NCBI RefSeq assembly: GCF_016711335.1
Contig: NZ_JADJTF010000001.1
Coordinates: 3,906,001-3,970,000, forward strand
Origin: Thiofilum sp.
GTDB taxonomy: Bacteria; Pseudomonadota; Gammaproteobacteria; Thiotrichales; Thiotrichaceae
DNA length: 64,000 nucleotides
Direction of reading: 5' to 3'
In this document: positions 34,865 through 44,173 of the stretch, piece by piece
How positions within the stretch are numbered: the stretch's first letter is position 1
Layout of the letters: each line of letters opens with the position of its first letter
Translations under genes and position numbers: made by a program
Notes under the pieces: model-generated
Told to the model about the DNA's origin: nothing
Seen by the model: only the letters and a program-made list of their open reading frames with translations
Database searches by the model: none

Positions 34865-35458
34865 CTACTCCTTCACACCATCATAGAGTTGTTTGGCGAC
34901 TCCCTGCAGCATCATAGCTAGCGCTTTACGGTCTGGCTTATCTTGACGTAATTGGTTTAGAGCCTGCTCTAGTTGAGACTGTAATTGCTCACGAGTCGTA
35001 CTAATACTTTGCTCAATACGCAATACTTCTTTTTGCAGCAAGCCTTGAGATTCGTCTGACGTAACTTTTTGTTTTTTATCTAAATCAGTGAGTTGACGCC
35101 CTACCTCATCCAAGCGATCTTTAGTGAGCTGAGTATCATCACGCCGCGCTTTAGTTTCGTCTTGGAGCAAGTCTTTGAGGAGCTGAATTTCGCGCTGTAA
35201 ATGGTCAAAGCGTCTTTGGGTATCCTCAGTCCAAGCATTCACCGACACGCGTACAAAACGCTCTAATGCGGCCTGACGCTTTTCATTTTCGCGCACTTGC
35301 TCGCCAAACAGAATATTTCTAACCATATCCAGATTTTGATCGGTACTACCTGCTGTGACTGTGCTTTCTGGAGAACGGCTAGCACGCATAAAATCTTTAT
35401 TAGGTTCTGTGGCTAGGGTTTTAGGTGGTACGGTAGGAGTTGCTTCAATCGTACTCAT
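34865..35458 (-). CDS. Coiled-coil protein of the GTPase operon
   Basis: The ATG at 35458 (MSTIEATPTVPP) has AAGGA seven bases ahead and gives 197 residues. The first 60 are Pro/Thr/Ser-rich and probably disordered. From about 70 to 190 the protein is charged and helical with heptad-like patterns (REIQLLKDLLQDE, LDEVGRQLTDLDKKQ, EQSISTTREQLQSQLEQ), so a long coiled coil is likely. It is the first gene of the set running through OmpA, GTPase, HD-GYP and perhaps pgpA; the OmpA start follows after four bases. No enzyme motif is visible. Confidence 0.7.
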   Translation of the reverse strand: MSTIEATPTVPPKTLATEPNKDFMRASRSPESTVTAGSTDQNLDMVRNILFGEQVRENEKRQAALERFVRVSVNAWTEDTQRRFDHLQREIQLLKDLLQDETKARRDDTQLTKDRLDEVGRQLTDLDKKQKVTSDESQGLLQKEVLRIEQSISTTREQLQSQLEQALNQLRQDKPDRKALAMMLQGVAKQLYDGVKE

Positions 35459-35730
35459 AAGGATTCCTTCACTTCTTTTTATAATGGCCAAAAGTCAAAA
35501 ATAGAGCCTTTGCGCACGGCAACCTTTGCTTTTAGCTAACCATGTTTCGATAAATCCTAGCAATATTGGTACAAAAGTGGGATTTTTTAAGATATGTGGT
35601 TGGGTGTTTGGAACGATCTAAATGGCAATCCTCTGACAGGGTTTAAAAAACCCCCACTACATCACTCACCTTGATGCAATGGGGTGCATTCAATCAATCC
35701 CTACTCAATGTGTAGCCGACTTATTTTGCT
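35459..35730. other. Intergenic region upstream of the GTPase operon
   Basis: Probably holds the operon promoter on the minus strand. GGGTTT-AAA-AAACCC (35638-35653) and a loose palindrome around TTGATGCA/TGCATTCAA (35670-35695) are visible. I see no gene. Confidence 0.3.
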
Positions 35731-35732
35731 AT

Positions 35733-35760
35733 GTTTCAATCCACGCCTGTAAGGGCGAAC
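35733..35760 (+). repeat. Orphan CRISPR-repeat-like sequence
   Basis: The 28 bases begin GTTTCAATCCACGCC and end AGGGCGAAC, with a small internal GCC/GGC palindrome. The opening is the well-known start of type I-C-style CRISPR repeats. Only one copy is present and no cas gene is in the window. A 55-codon frame from ATG 35731 to the stop at 35898 begins MFQSTP, the usual false ORF over such repeats; its later part (LDEIKTTVADALNLEGDSI) looks protein-like but I do not recognise it. Relic of an array, or chance resemblance. Confidence 0.4.
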
Positions 35761-35894
35761 TTGGACGAGATTAAGACTACTGTTGCAGATGCTTTAAACC
35801 TTGAAGGAGATTCAATCATCGAGCAGGGTGTTAAGAGCCAAATGCAGTATAACAAGAGTTATTTTATAAATGCAAATAATTCTCATTTACTTGG

Positions 35895-36314
35895 TTAGCG
35901 CTGACAAATTGCTGAATCATCCGGTTGCTCCACGCTAGACACGATGACCTCTAGAAATTGATTTAACTCCTCGACACTTAACACCGATAAGATACGATTC
36001 ACCACATCAGGATCAACCTTAGCTACCGTTTGCTGACCATTAGTTAATTGCAAGTACAAGCCTACTGCACTCGCTGCTGTATCATCTTCCAAAGCCTGCT
36101 CAGTAAAGCGCTGATCTTCGGCACTTAGATCATCAAAAAGCCGATCAAGCGCATCCCAAATACTCGGATCAATAGCCTCACTCACCTTAAACACCATCGC
36201 GTTTTGTACTGACTCACGCTCTTCTTGCCAGTCAATAGCGTATTGTTGTAAATGCTGCCTAAATTGATCGGCTGCCTGTGGAGTAAAAAATAAATACTCA
36301 ATAATATCGCTCAT
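35895..36314 (-). CDS. Acidic protein of unknown function
   Basis: This 139-residue protein is acidic and predicted helical, without signal peptide or membrane segment. The N-terminal IIEYLFFTPQAADQFRQHL and later SVLSVEELNQFLEVIVSSVE are its most structured parts. The ATG overlaps the stop of the SDR gene by ATGA (36311-36314), so the two are translationally coupled and may work together. I do not recognise the family. Confidence 0.7.
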   Translation of the reverse strand: MSDIIEYLFFTPQAADQFRQHLQQYAIDWQEERESVQNAMVFKVSEAIDPSIWDALDRLFDDLSAEDQRFTEQALEDDTAASAVGLYLQLTNGQQTVAKVDPDVVNRILSVLSVEELNQFLEVIVSSVEQPDDSAICQR

Positions 36315-37168
36315 GTTGAGGCTCCTTGATTTTCCTCTTTGGATACCCGCAATAGCACTTTATCCATCCAACGACTGGGCAATACACGTTTTAGGATAGC
36401 AAAGAACTTTGTTGGCTTAGTCACACGATAGCGCACTTTAGGCTCTGGGCTTTGCAAAGCATCCCGCACACACTCCAGCACTGCGGTCGGTGGCAAAGTA
36501 AACGGAGCGGCGGGCCCTTCTTTGGCTAAACGTGCAATCGCACCTCGATACTGGTCACGGAACACACTAGCGTCAATATCCACATTGTCACGCAGCATTT
36601 TTAATGAATTTTTACGAAATAAACTGGTAATCGGTCCCGGCTCAATCAAAACCACCTTAATATCGGTATTAAATAGTTCCAAACGTAGCGTATCGGCTAA
36701 GCCTTCTACGGCATGCTTACTGGCATTGTAAGCACCACGAAACGGTAAGCTAATAAAGCCCAAAACCGAACTATTATAAATAATGCGCCCCTCATTGCGC
36801 TGACGCATGAGCGGTAGCAGTAAAGTAGTCAATTGATGCCAGCCAAATACATTGACCGCAAATTGATACTCTAATGCTGGGCGACTAATATCTTCCAAAG
36901 CACCTGCTTGCCCAAAACCACCATTATGAAATAGCCCATACAGCTCATTATTAGTACGCATCATCAGCTCATAGGCACAGTCTTGAACACTTTTCGCATC
37001 CGCTAAATCGAGTGGTATTACCCGAAAACCTTCAGACTCCAAGCGTGCAATATCTTCTGGCTTACGGGCGGTTACATAGACTTGATAGCCCTCTAATTCG
37101 CGCAAACCTTGTGCAACACAATACCCAATCCCACTCGATGCCCCAGTGACCAATACATTACGCGTCAT
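36311..37168 (-). CDS. Short-chain dehydrogenase/reductase
   Basis: A 285-residue SDR enzyme with the NAD(P) loop VTGASSGIGYCVAQ, FHNGGFGQAGAL in place of the usual NNAG, and the catalytic set Ser (YNSSVLGFISLP), Tyr and Lys (GAYNASKHAVEG). VTARKPEDI at the end of the second strand suggests an NADP preference because of the Arg. Substrate cannot be told from sequence; close relatives act on lipids, steroids or aldehydes. It is coupled to the acidic gene downstream. Confidence 0.9.
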   Translation of the reverse strand: MTRNVLVTGASSGIGYCVAQGLRELEGYQVYVTARKPEDIARLESEGFRVIPLDLADAKSVQDCAYELMMRTNNELYGLFHNGGFGQAGALEDISRPALEYQFAVNVFGWHQLTTLLLPLMRQRNEGRIIYNSSVLGFISLPFRGAYNASKHAVEGLADTLRLELFNTDIKVVLIEPGPITSLFRKNSLKMLRDNVDIDASVFRDQYRGAIARLAKEGPAAPFTLPPTAVLECVRDALQSPEPKVRYRVTKPTKFFAILKRVLPSRWMDKVLLRVSKEENQGAST

Positions 37169-37280
37169 CTCGATTCCTTTTACTCATCACACCTTGGTGA
37201 CGAATGTAACTAGGGTTATTGAATTTTCCTAGTACTAGACCCATTATTCGCAGCAGATCAACTCTTGAGGACGAATAACT

Positions 37281-37568
37281 ATGCCCATTTATGCTTATCA
37301 GTGCCAAGCCTGTGGTCACCAAATGGAAGCCTTACAAAAAATTAGTGACGCAGCACTGACCGACTGCCCCCACTGCCACACGGCTAATTTACAGAAACAA
37401 GTCACTGCCGCCGCCTTTCGTTTAGGGGGAAGTGGTTGGTATGAAACGGATTTCAAAAAAGATAATAAGAAGAACTTAGCTACTCAAGAGCCAGCTCCTG
37501 CCGCTCCCGCAGCCCCTGCCTGTGGAGCTGGTGGTTGTGGTGCTGCGGGCTGTAGTAATGCTGCTTAA
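37281..37568 (+). CDS. FmdB-family zinc ribbon protein
   Basis: The 95 residues open with MPIYAYQCQACGHQMEALQK and CPHCH, the two CxxC knuckles of the FmdB regulatory-type zinc ribbon, then AAFRLGGSGWYETDFK. The C-terminus is Ala/Pro-rich and ends in three Cys (CGAGGCGAAGC), a tail seen in several proteobacterial members. The role is not settled; the name comes from a putative regulator of formamidase/amidase genes. Confidence 0.88.
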   Translation: MPIYAYQCQACGHQMEALQKISDAALTDCPHCHTANLQKQVTAAAFRLGGSGWYETDFKKDNKKNLATQEPAPAAPAAPACGAGGCGAAGCSNAA

Positions 37569-37606
37569 ACCCTCTACTTAAGCCTTGCTTATTGAGTTAC
37601 CTTAAC

Positions 37607-37647
37607 AAGCCTAGTCCTAAAATTACTCTTTTTTTATCACTAGGCTT
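37607..37647 (+). terminator. Hairpin after the FmdB-type gene
   Basis: AAGCCTAGT (37607-37615) pairs with ACTAGGCTT (37639-37647); the 23-base loop includes seven T. It could mark the transcript end of the FmdB gene, although the T run lies in the loop and not after the stem. Confidence 0.35.
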
Positions 37648-37865
37648 CTATTATGCACTCTAGCCATACGCATTAAGTATCTAATTTTTAACTAAAAGTA
37701 TCGCGCTAATAATCAAAAACTATATAGCTATAGAGGGCTATTTAGGCTAACTTAATGTGATCTCGTAGTGTGATAGATGACTACTCGTCCCTGACTTTAG
37801 AGGCGCTGTAATTAATCACCTACAGATTTGCTATCCACTTAACAGTAATAACCAAGGAATTGCAT

Positions 37866-38573
37866 ATGAAAGGTGAGCGTCGCTTAGGTATCGTCATTGG
37901 CGGAGAATTTCTCAATGTAATAGGAGATTTAACTGCTCGTGTTTATAACTTTTATCCGTGTGACGGAGGCAGTAGGTCAGGTCTGTGGAAACCAGCTTTG
38001 GGTAGAGAGGGACAACTCTGCATTACCGTCACCGGTGAAGCGATTACCTTCTTCCCTAACCATAAGCGTCTATTAGGTTATTGTATCGATGAACGCTCAT
38101 TAGTATTTAGTTTTGCAGGTGAAGATGGCTATATGCGTTTACCAACAGCTATTCCTTATAGCGGGCAATTTGTTGAGTTTGAACTCAAGATTGATGGTAG
38201 TAAGCCGAGTGTTGCTAATGTAGTACCTTTAGGCCAAACAGCGTCTCGAAGTGGAAAGATACTCAACTATGGTGGTCTTGATAAGGCTTGTTTAATCGAA
38301 GATACGGCAACAGGCTGTTTATTTTATTTCTGTATTACCTCTAAACAGTTAGCCTCTCAAGCTACTGACCTGGTACAAGACGGGCGAGTCAGTTTTGAAC
38401 TCGCTTTTTCTGAGGATAAAGATTACCACAATACACGGCTTAGTCCTGTGCGTACTTCTTTGGGTCAAACCCTGTATGTCTACGGCGGATCTGGCGGAAG
38501 CTCTATTCCTTACCAATCTCCTGGGGGCTTCAGAGGGGATGTGGTTCCCCGTAACATTGCTCCCGCTCCTTAG
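37866..38573 (+). CDS. Unknown protein, possibly two divergent cold-shock-like OB folds
   Basis: The ATG at 37866 (MKGERRLGIVIGG) has AAGGA seven bases upstream and gives 235 residues. Residues about 135-200 (SGKILNYGGLDKACLIED, LFYFCITSKQL, DGRVSFELAFSED) follow the cold-shock domain pattern of a GK-start strand, an aromatic-rich middle strand and a final GxxVSFEL strand. The preceding part (GEDGYMRL, GQFVEFELKIDGSKPSVANV) shows the second half of the same pattern. The tail is Gly/Ser/Pro-rich. RNA or DNA binding is a guess; the aromatic RNP motifs are not well kept. Confidence 0.45.
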   Translation: MKGERRLGIVIGGEFLNVIGDLTARVYNFYPCDGGSRSGLWKPALGREGQLCITVTGEAITFFPNHKRLLGYCIDERSLVFSFAGEDGYMRLPTAIPYSGQFVEFELKIDGSKPSVANVVPLGQTASRSGKILNYGGLDKACLIEDTATGCLFYFCITSKQLASQATDLVQDGRVSFELAFSEDKDYHNTRLSPVRTSLGQTLYVYGGSGGSSIPYQSPGGFRGDVVPRNIAPAP

Positions 38574-38588
38574 GACTAAAACTCCCTT

Positions 38589-39623
38589 TTAATGAAACCC
38601 ATAATCGGACCAAGCTTTCAACTCAGCCCCTATATTGCCTAACAGTAATACACTCAAACCCGCTGGTGCTGCCTGTAACACAATTGTTTTATAGCCCTGC
38701 ACTCCGGCATTAACAGTACCTGAGACAGGGGCTGAGGTGCGGTCATGGATAGAGTCTAAGGTTCCCGCAAAGGCTACCGGGCTAAACGCATCAATGGTCA
38801 GTGAGCTTGTGCCCATAGTGTAGGTGCTTTTGAATTCATGCTGCATCTTAAAGCTTAAATCTTTTAGATTCGTGGTGTAGCGAAACTTGATCGACTCATA
38901 ACTGTGCTGAATCGTGATACCCCCCACGACTCCGGTATAACTCAGATTATTGCTATTCAAGGCAGCATAGTTTTTCTGCTCATCTAAAGCATTCACTAAA
39001 CTGGTATCCAGCAAGCCATTGATGACATCATAATCACCACTGGTATTAGTACGAGATTTTAAGTCTTTAAAAGTGGTACTTTGTCCTAAAGTCCAAGCCT
39101 GTTCATAAGCTAGTTGCACCGGACTACTAAACGCAGGCAAAGGAGAGCTAGCATACCCTACCGCGACATTCACCCCACCCGATACATAGACCGTCTCACC
39201 ATAGGCGCAGTTATTAAAGGTAATGGTGTATAGATCCCCAGCCGATACCTTTTTATTTAAGTCGTTATCATTGTATTCCAGCGTATACGTACCCTCAGCA
39301 CACATAGGAACCGTAAATTTAGCGCCATTAAAGCTCGGTGTGACTTTGGTAATAAAACTCAGTAAATCATTCTGCATATGAATATTGGTCATATACACAT
39401 TCACTACCGCATCCACTTGAGCGCGTGTCAAGCTATTGGGCGAAGGCACAGGTAGCGGAACGGGCGTTGGAATGGGAGTAGGCGTTGGGGTGGGTGTTGG
39501 AACAGGAGTCGGTATAGGCGAGTTAATGGGGCGTGGTGCAGAGGAACTAACCGTTCCGCCACCACCACAAGCGGTCAATACACAAACTAAGGGGGCTATG
39601 ATAATGAGATTAGCTTTAGACAT
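38589..39623 (-). CDS. Lipoprotein with proline-threonine linker
   Basis: A lipoprotein signal (IIIAPLVCVLTACGGGG) with the lipobox Cys at about residue 19 is followed by a PTPTP-type linker (about 30-60) and a beta-rich domain of unknown function (CAEGTYTLEYNDNDLNKKVS, YTITFNNCAYGETVYVSGGV). The two Cys could form a disulfide. It is convergent with the OB-fold-like gene, 15 bases between stops. Outer-membrane anchoring is likely from the lipobox. Confidence 0.7.
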   Translation of the reverse strand: MSKANLIIIAPLVCVLTACGGGGTVSSSAPRPINSPIPTPVPTPTPTPTPIPTPVPLPVPSPNSLTRAQVDAVVNVYMTNIHMQNDLLSFITKVTPSFNGAKFTVPMCAEGTYTLEYNDNDLNKKVSAGDLYTITFNNCAYGETVYVSGGVNVAVGYASSPLPAFSSPVQLAYEQAWTLGQSTTFKDLKSRTNTSGDYDVINGLLDTSLVNALDEQKNYAALNSNNLSYTGVVGGITIQHSYESIKFRYTTNLKDLSFKMQHEFKSTYTMGTSSLTIDAFSPVAFAGTLDSIHDRTSAPVSGTVNAGVQGYKTIVLQAAPAGLSVLLLGNIGAELKAWSDYGFH

Positions 39624-39771
39624 CGCCTTGCTCTATTTTTATAAGTATAATTTATAAAAAGATTAGCAAGGTTAGATTCATAACTCAATTTTAAGTGATT
39701 ACTGCACTACTTTAGGCTTTAATCGGTAGGCTGCTGTTTTTTCAAGCCTTAGCAAAAATAAATACCGCTTA

Positions 39772-40341
39772 TTATGAAACAGGCAAGTGTGGCTTTAAAA
39801 TTTCATAGATAGCCGGACGATGAGTGCGTATTTCCTCGACTGACAACCCTTCTAACGAGTGCGGATACTTTAACCATGCCTCGGTTTCGTACAAATAATA
39901 ATCCGGCTCGCGGTCGATCTGATTACGGCTAGGTTTGTAGTACGGAACCGCTATACGAATATCTTCGGGAGCATTGAGGCGGGTACGACGCTGTAATTCC
40001 TTAATAATCGCCTCAATCGAGCGTCCGGTATCAAATACATCATCCACAATCAATAGGTTATCGTGCGCTTGTACGTTTTTGACTAAATAATTGAGACCAA
40101 AGACTTGCACCTGTTTGGCTTGCTTATCAATGCCGCTATAGGATGAGGTGCGAATTGCAATGTGATCGGTATGCACCCCGTAAAAATCTAAAAACTCTTG
40201 CACCGCAATCCCCATCGGCACACCGCCGCGCCATACCGCGAGCATAAAGGTGGGGCGAAAACCGCTATTGAGTACTTGCACGGCTAGCTCAAACGAGTCT
40301 TCGAGTAATTGCTGTGCGCCTAGGTATTGCTTGCTAATCAT
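39772..40341 (-). CDS. Phosphoribosyltransferase, paralog A
   Basis: The ATG at 40341 has GGAG seven bases ahead and gives 189 residues; an in-frame start 19 codons upstream is less likely. The PRPP-binding motif LLIVDDVFDTGRSIEAII identifies a type I phosphoribosyltransferase, and FRPTFMLAVWRGGVPMGI matches the hood/first loop of hypoxanthine/xanthine-type enzymes. The C-terminal PDYYLYETEAWLKYPHSLEG is shared with paralog B. Which base it salvages cannot be told. Confidence 0.85.
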   Translation of the reverse strand: MISKQYLGAQQLLEDSFELAVQVLNSGFRPTFMLAVWRGGVPMGIAVQEFLDFYGVHTDHIAIRTSSYSGIDKQAKQVQVFGLNYLVKNVQAHDNLLIVDDVFDTGRSIEAIIKELQRRTRLNAPEDIRIAVPYYKPSRNQIDREPDYYLYETEAWLKYPHSLEGLSVEEIRTHRPAIYEILKPHLPVS

Positions 40342-40406
40342 CGCTACACTCCGAGCTATAAATTGCGCTATATTCTCTAGCCTGTCTGTGCAACGCAAGT
40401 CCTACC

Positions 40407-41000
40407 ATGAAAAAACATTTTCTAGATGAAGAAACTCTGCTCCTCGATGCGTTTCGTTTAGGGGTCAAAATTTATGAAAGTGGTTTTCGTCCGACCTTTA
40501 TCGTCGCACTCTGGCGTGGCGGGAGTACGGTGGGGATTTATGTGCAGGAATGTTTGCAAACCTTAGGAGTGAAAACGGATCATATTGCGCTACGCACTTC
40601 GTATCGGGGTTTGCCGCATTATCAAAATATGGTCAATTCGCCTGATACTGAGATTCGGGTGCATGGCACGCAGTATTTGATGGAAAACTTGAATATTCAT
40701 GACAAGCTTTTGATTGTCGATGATGTGTTTAGTACCGGATTGAGTGTGCAGGCGGTGTTGACTCGGTTGAGTACGCATTTAAAACGCAATATGCCGAGTG
40801 ATGTGCGCATTGCGACCCCTTGGTATCGCCCGACCTTTAATAAAACCGATTTGCAACCGGATTATTATCTGCATACGACTGAGGATTGGTTGGTGTTTCC
40901 GTATGAGATGAGTGGCTTGAGTATGGATGAGATTGAACAGCATAAGCCGTTTTTGATTCCACTCATGAATGAAGTGCGGATTCATGAGACGGATGATTAG
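40407..41000 (+). CDS. Phosphoribosyltransferase, paralog B
   Basis: This 197-residue protein is a clear paralog of the divergent gene 65 bases away: FRPTFIVALWRGGSTVGI, the PRPP loop LLIVDDVFSTGLSVQAVL, and PDYYLHTTEDWLVFPYEM. The loop has Ser and Leu where paralog A has Asp and Arg, so the two may differ in activity or form a heteromer. Both keep the acidic pair DD of the PRPP site. Confidence 0.85.
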   Translation: MKKHFLDEETLLLDAFRLGVKIYESGFRPTFIVALWRGGSTVGIYVQECLQTLGVKTDHIALRTSYRGLPHYQNMVNSPDTEIRVHGTQYLMENLNIHDKLLIVDDVFSTGLSVQAVLTRLSTHLKRNMPSDVRIATPWYRPTFNKTDLQPDYYLHTTEDWLVFPYEMSGLSMDEIEQHKPFLIPLMNEVRIHETDD

Positions 41001-41006
41001 CCAAAT

Positions 41007-44000
41007 ACTAAGGATTCTAAGTACTAGCCTAAAGAAGCCTTAGTAAAGTTACGATTTATCTTTCATAGTTGACGATAAGTTGTTGAGTGCCCTTGCTTAG
41101 AGCATAAGGCTGAGCCAAGATAAAAGAGAGCGTGCCATTGTCCGCCTGATACGTCTGGGTCGCCCCTAACTGACTATCCTCTGCATCCACTTGCTGGTTC
41201 TGGTTGATATCATGGTAGAGCTTTACCCCTTTCAGATCCGTGACTTCATGTCCAGACCCACTGCCTTTGATGCTCAGTTGGGAGAGAACAGCTTCTTGAT
41301 CGGCTAGGTTGAGTTGTAAGGCTTGAACCACTAGAGCACCGGTATAGGTGATCGGGTACTCTGTCTTGAGTAGTTTGCCTACTTGAACAATAGGCACTTG
41401 TGTTTGGGGATTGAGGGTCGGGTCATCAGGGTCAGTGGCATTTTTCACGGTCAACGTGAGGTCTTGGCTCAAGCTCTCTCCTGCTTTAGGATTGAGTTGT
41501 AGGGTCAAGGCTTGATAGCCACTGGCGTCGGCTATGAGGCTCGTGCTACCGGCTCGGAGTTTGAGTTCATAACGTCCGTCGGCTTGGGTGGTATATTGTT
41601 GGTTGTCGAGGGTATAGACCTTGACTCCAGCTAGGGGAGTACCTGCTTTATTACGAATAACGCCTTGGATGACGGCATCTTGTGGAGCGTTGGTGGGGTA
41701 GACGCTGACCCAATAGCCATTAGCCAGATTGTTGTGGGTTGCCGTGCCCGGTGCAGGGCTGATTTGTAGGTAGTAGGTCTGTGTTCCTGTTTCAGGGGGT
41801 AACCAATAGGCTAGTTCTACACTGTCATGGTACACTGTCTAGGGTGTAGGGGTCGGGGTGGCTATTAGAGAGTAAGGCTAAGGGGTTGCCTTGGCTATCA
41901 TATAAATGAATGACCGCATCGACTGTCGAGTTGAGACTGTCTACTTTAAGAGTGTACTGACCTCGGCTTGGATCAGCCTCAAACCGAATGAAGTCCTGAT
42001 CCTTCGAGTCATGGAAGTTATGCCATTGTCGATAGTGGGTCAGGCTACTGAGTGTGCTGGCAGTGCTACGGTCATTATCTCCTTTCACTTCATACGCATC
42101 CACACCGACGGTTTGGGTGACGTAACTAGTGCGAGCTACCGAGATACGTTGGTGGGTATCCTTGGCATAGTAGTGGATGGTGTAGGTACCGGCTTGGGTA
42201 AAGAGGGAGGGGGTACTTTGCCAACGTCCATTGCCCACGTCACTTAAGGCTAGCTCTTGAGCCACACCGGTTTGATGGGTCAGGGAATCGTATTCAGGCG
42301 GGATGATTTCGGCCCACACGGACTCAATAGGCGCTAGACTTACGATTTGATCGACCCATAAGGTGCTTTGGGTGGTGGTGGTCAGGGTGTCGCTGTCAGC
42401 AACCTGTCCAATGCTAGGTTCATCGGCGGCGAGGAGGATGTTTAAGCCTAGGGCGTAGTAGCGGGCTTGGGTACGGTCGTCTTTTTCATTGCTCTGGTTA
42501 TTGCCATTGCTATTGATTTGGGGGCTTTGGTAACGACGCATGGCGGCCTCTGCCCCATTAAAGGCGTCCGCTAGGGTAGCGCCTTGAGTGACTTTGCTCC
42601 AGAAGTAGCGGGAAAAGCTCAGATCGCCTTGGTTCAGTAGATAGTTATTTTCCCCTAAGGCACTACTGCTGATGAGGAGCCATCGCTTAGCCTCAGCGGC
42701 GGTAGAGGAAGAAACTGCACTTAATGCAGCCAACCCTGTACCCGAACCATTGCCCTCCAAAATCACGGTCAGTGTACCTTGAATGTTGGCTTGAGCTTGG
42801 TTTAACCATTGGGTTAAGTCAGTTAAGCTGACCCGTTCGGTAGGATTGATGTAGTAATCCCCTGCGATAATATCACCGGCTAAATAGACCACTAGATCAG
42901 AAGTATCTGTAATGCTAGTGCTTTGAGTTAGCACAAACTCTAAACCTTCACGGCTACTGGCTCTATCCACCCCCACCGTACCGACATTACTCGCACTTTG
43001 ATAGTCAATGCTGGTGTCCGCATAACCTTGTCCTTTCAGTGCTCGATAGGCGTAGTCGGTTTGGGCTTGTAATGCTGGGGTAAGTTGTCCTGTACTATCA
43101 ACACCCGTAACTAATACGGCTTTGCGACTTAAGGGACTAATGACGTTGAGGGTGGTGACTTGTGGGTAGGAGGTATTACCCGACTGGTCTTGGGCATAGA
43201 CGGTGATTTGGTAAGTACCGGGTTGTTCAAATCCGTCAAATTGACCTTGGTAGCTACCATCCGCCTGTAACGTGAGATCAAAGCGCGGCAAGTTTTGTAC
43301 GGGAGTACCTTTTTGAGTGAGGTTGGCATAGGGTGGAGTAATCATACCCCACACGCTTTGAATCGCTTGGTCATCCGCTACGTTATAGGCGGTAATGGTG
43401 GCGGTGGTTTCACCTTTGTTAACCGGACTGACAGAAATACGGTCAATGGTGGTATGTTCCCGCATACACAATGCCATTACCAATGGCTTGTTGGGCCAAG
43501 TGGGTGTAGTCCTGAGGGGTATTGGTCAGACCATCGCCATTGCTATCGAGTTGTGGGGTTTGTTGGTTTAAAAACGCTTGGGTAATGCTGGTGTGCGTCG
43601 CTTGGAAGGCTTCTTCTATAGGTTTACCCGAAAAACTTGGTTCCAAAACAGATGGGAGAAGGATATGGCATCTTGGAAGTAGGCATTTTCCCCAGCGCGG
43701 GTGCTAGTAATAACGGTACGCGGATAGGTACTGTTGGTTAAGAGGGGTTGGAAGGAACCCGACTCACACGCATCATAAATCACAGTGACTTTGCCTGGCA
43801 TGACCGCTTGGAGTTCAGTTAACCACTGGTTGAGTTCACTCGCCTGAAGCACTTCGCCTCCCCCCAGTTGGAAGGTGCCTGCCCCCCCGTGACCGATCAT
43901 ATACAGGACGACATCTTCACCGTCTTTGGCCCACTCCGTCAGCGCAGCTTTGAGGTTAGCACGGGTGGGTAAGCCATCCACATCATCGGGCTTACCATTG

Positions 44001-44173
44001 CCGTCTAAATCTAATTGCGTATTGCGATTGAGGTACTGGATGTTTTCTTTGGTGTAGCCTTGATTGGCTAGCACCCAAAACGCATGGTTCGCATTCGCCT
44101 GCGATTCGTCCCACAGCGCATTCCCAGACTCATCTCCTCCCACTACTAGCACCGCTTTGCTTCGGTCGGGAAT
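41007..44173. repeat. Large direct repeat, copy 1
   Basis: About 3.16 kb nearly identical to 46934-50105 (offset 5927 at the left, 5932 at the right because of five missing bases). It starts with ACTAAGGATTCTAAGTACTA and ends within the conserved CTTCGGTCGGGAA. Except for the three indels and a dozen changes in the last 60 bases, I see no differences in the parts I compared. Confidence 0.85.

Noticed and set aside
35731..35898. 55-residue plus-strand gene starting MFQSTP
   Set aside because: The start is made by the CRISPR-like repeat, there is no ribosome site, and it overlaps the end of the minus-strand gene. Kept only as a repeat and a finding.
41008..41048. Terminator from the CTAAGG / CCTTAG inverted repeat after the large duplicated genes
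   Set aside because: The arms are only 6 bp and about 24 bases apart, with no T run on the minus strand; not strong enough to list.
41906..42247. 113-residue plus-strand frame in the duplicated cassette (also at 47835-48176)
   Set aside because: Present in both copies only because the DNA is duplicated; the opposite strand codes for the large protein.
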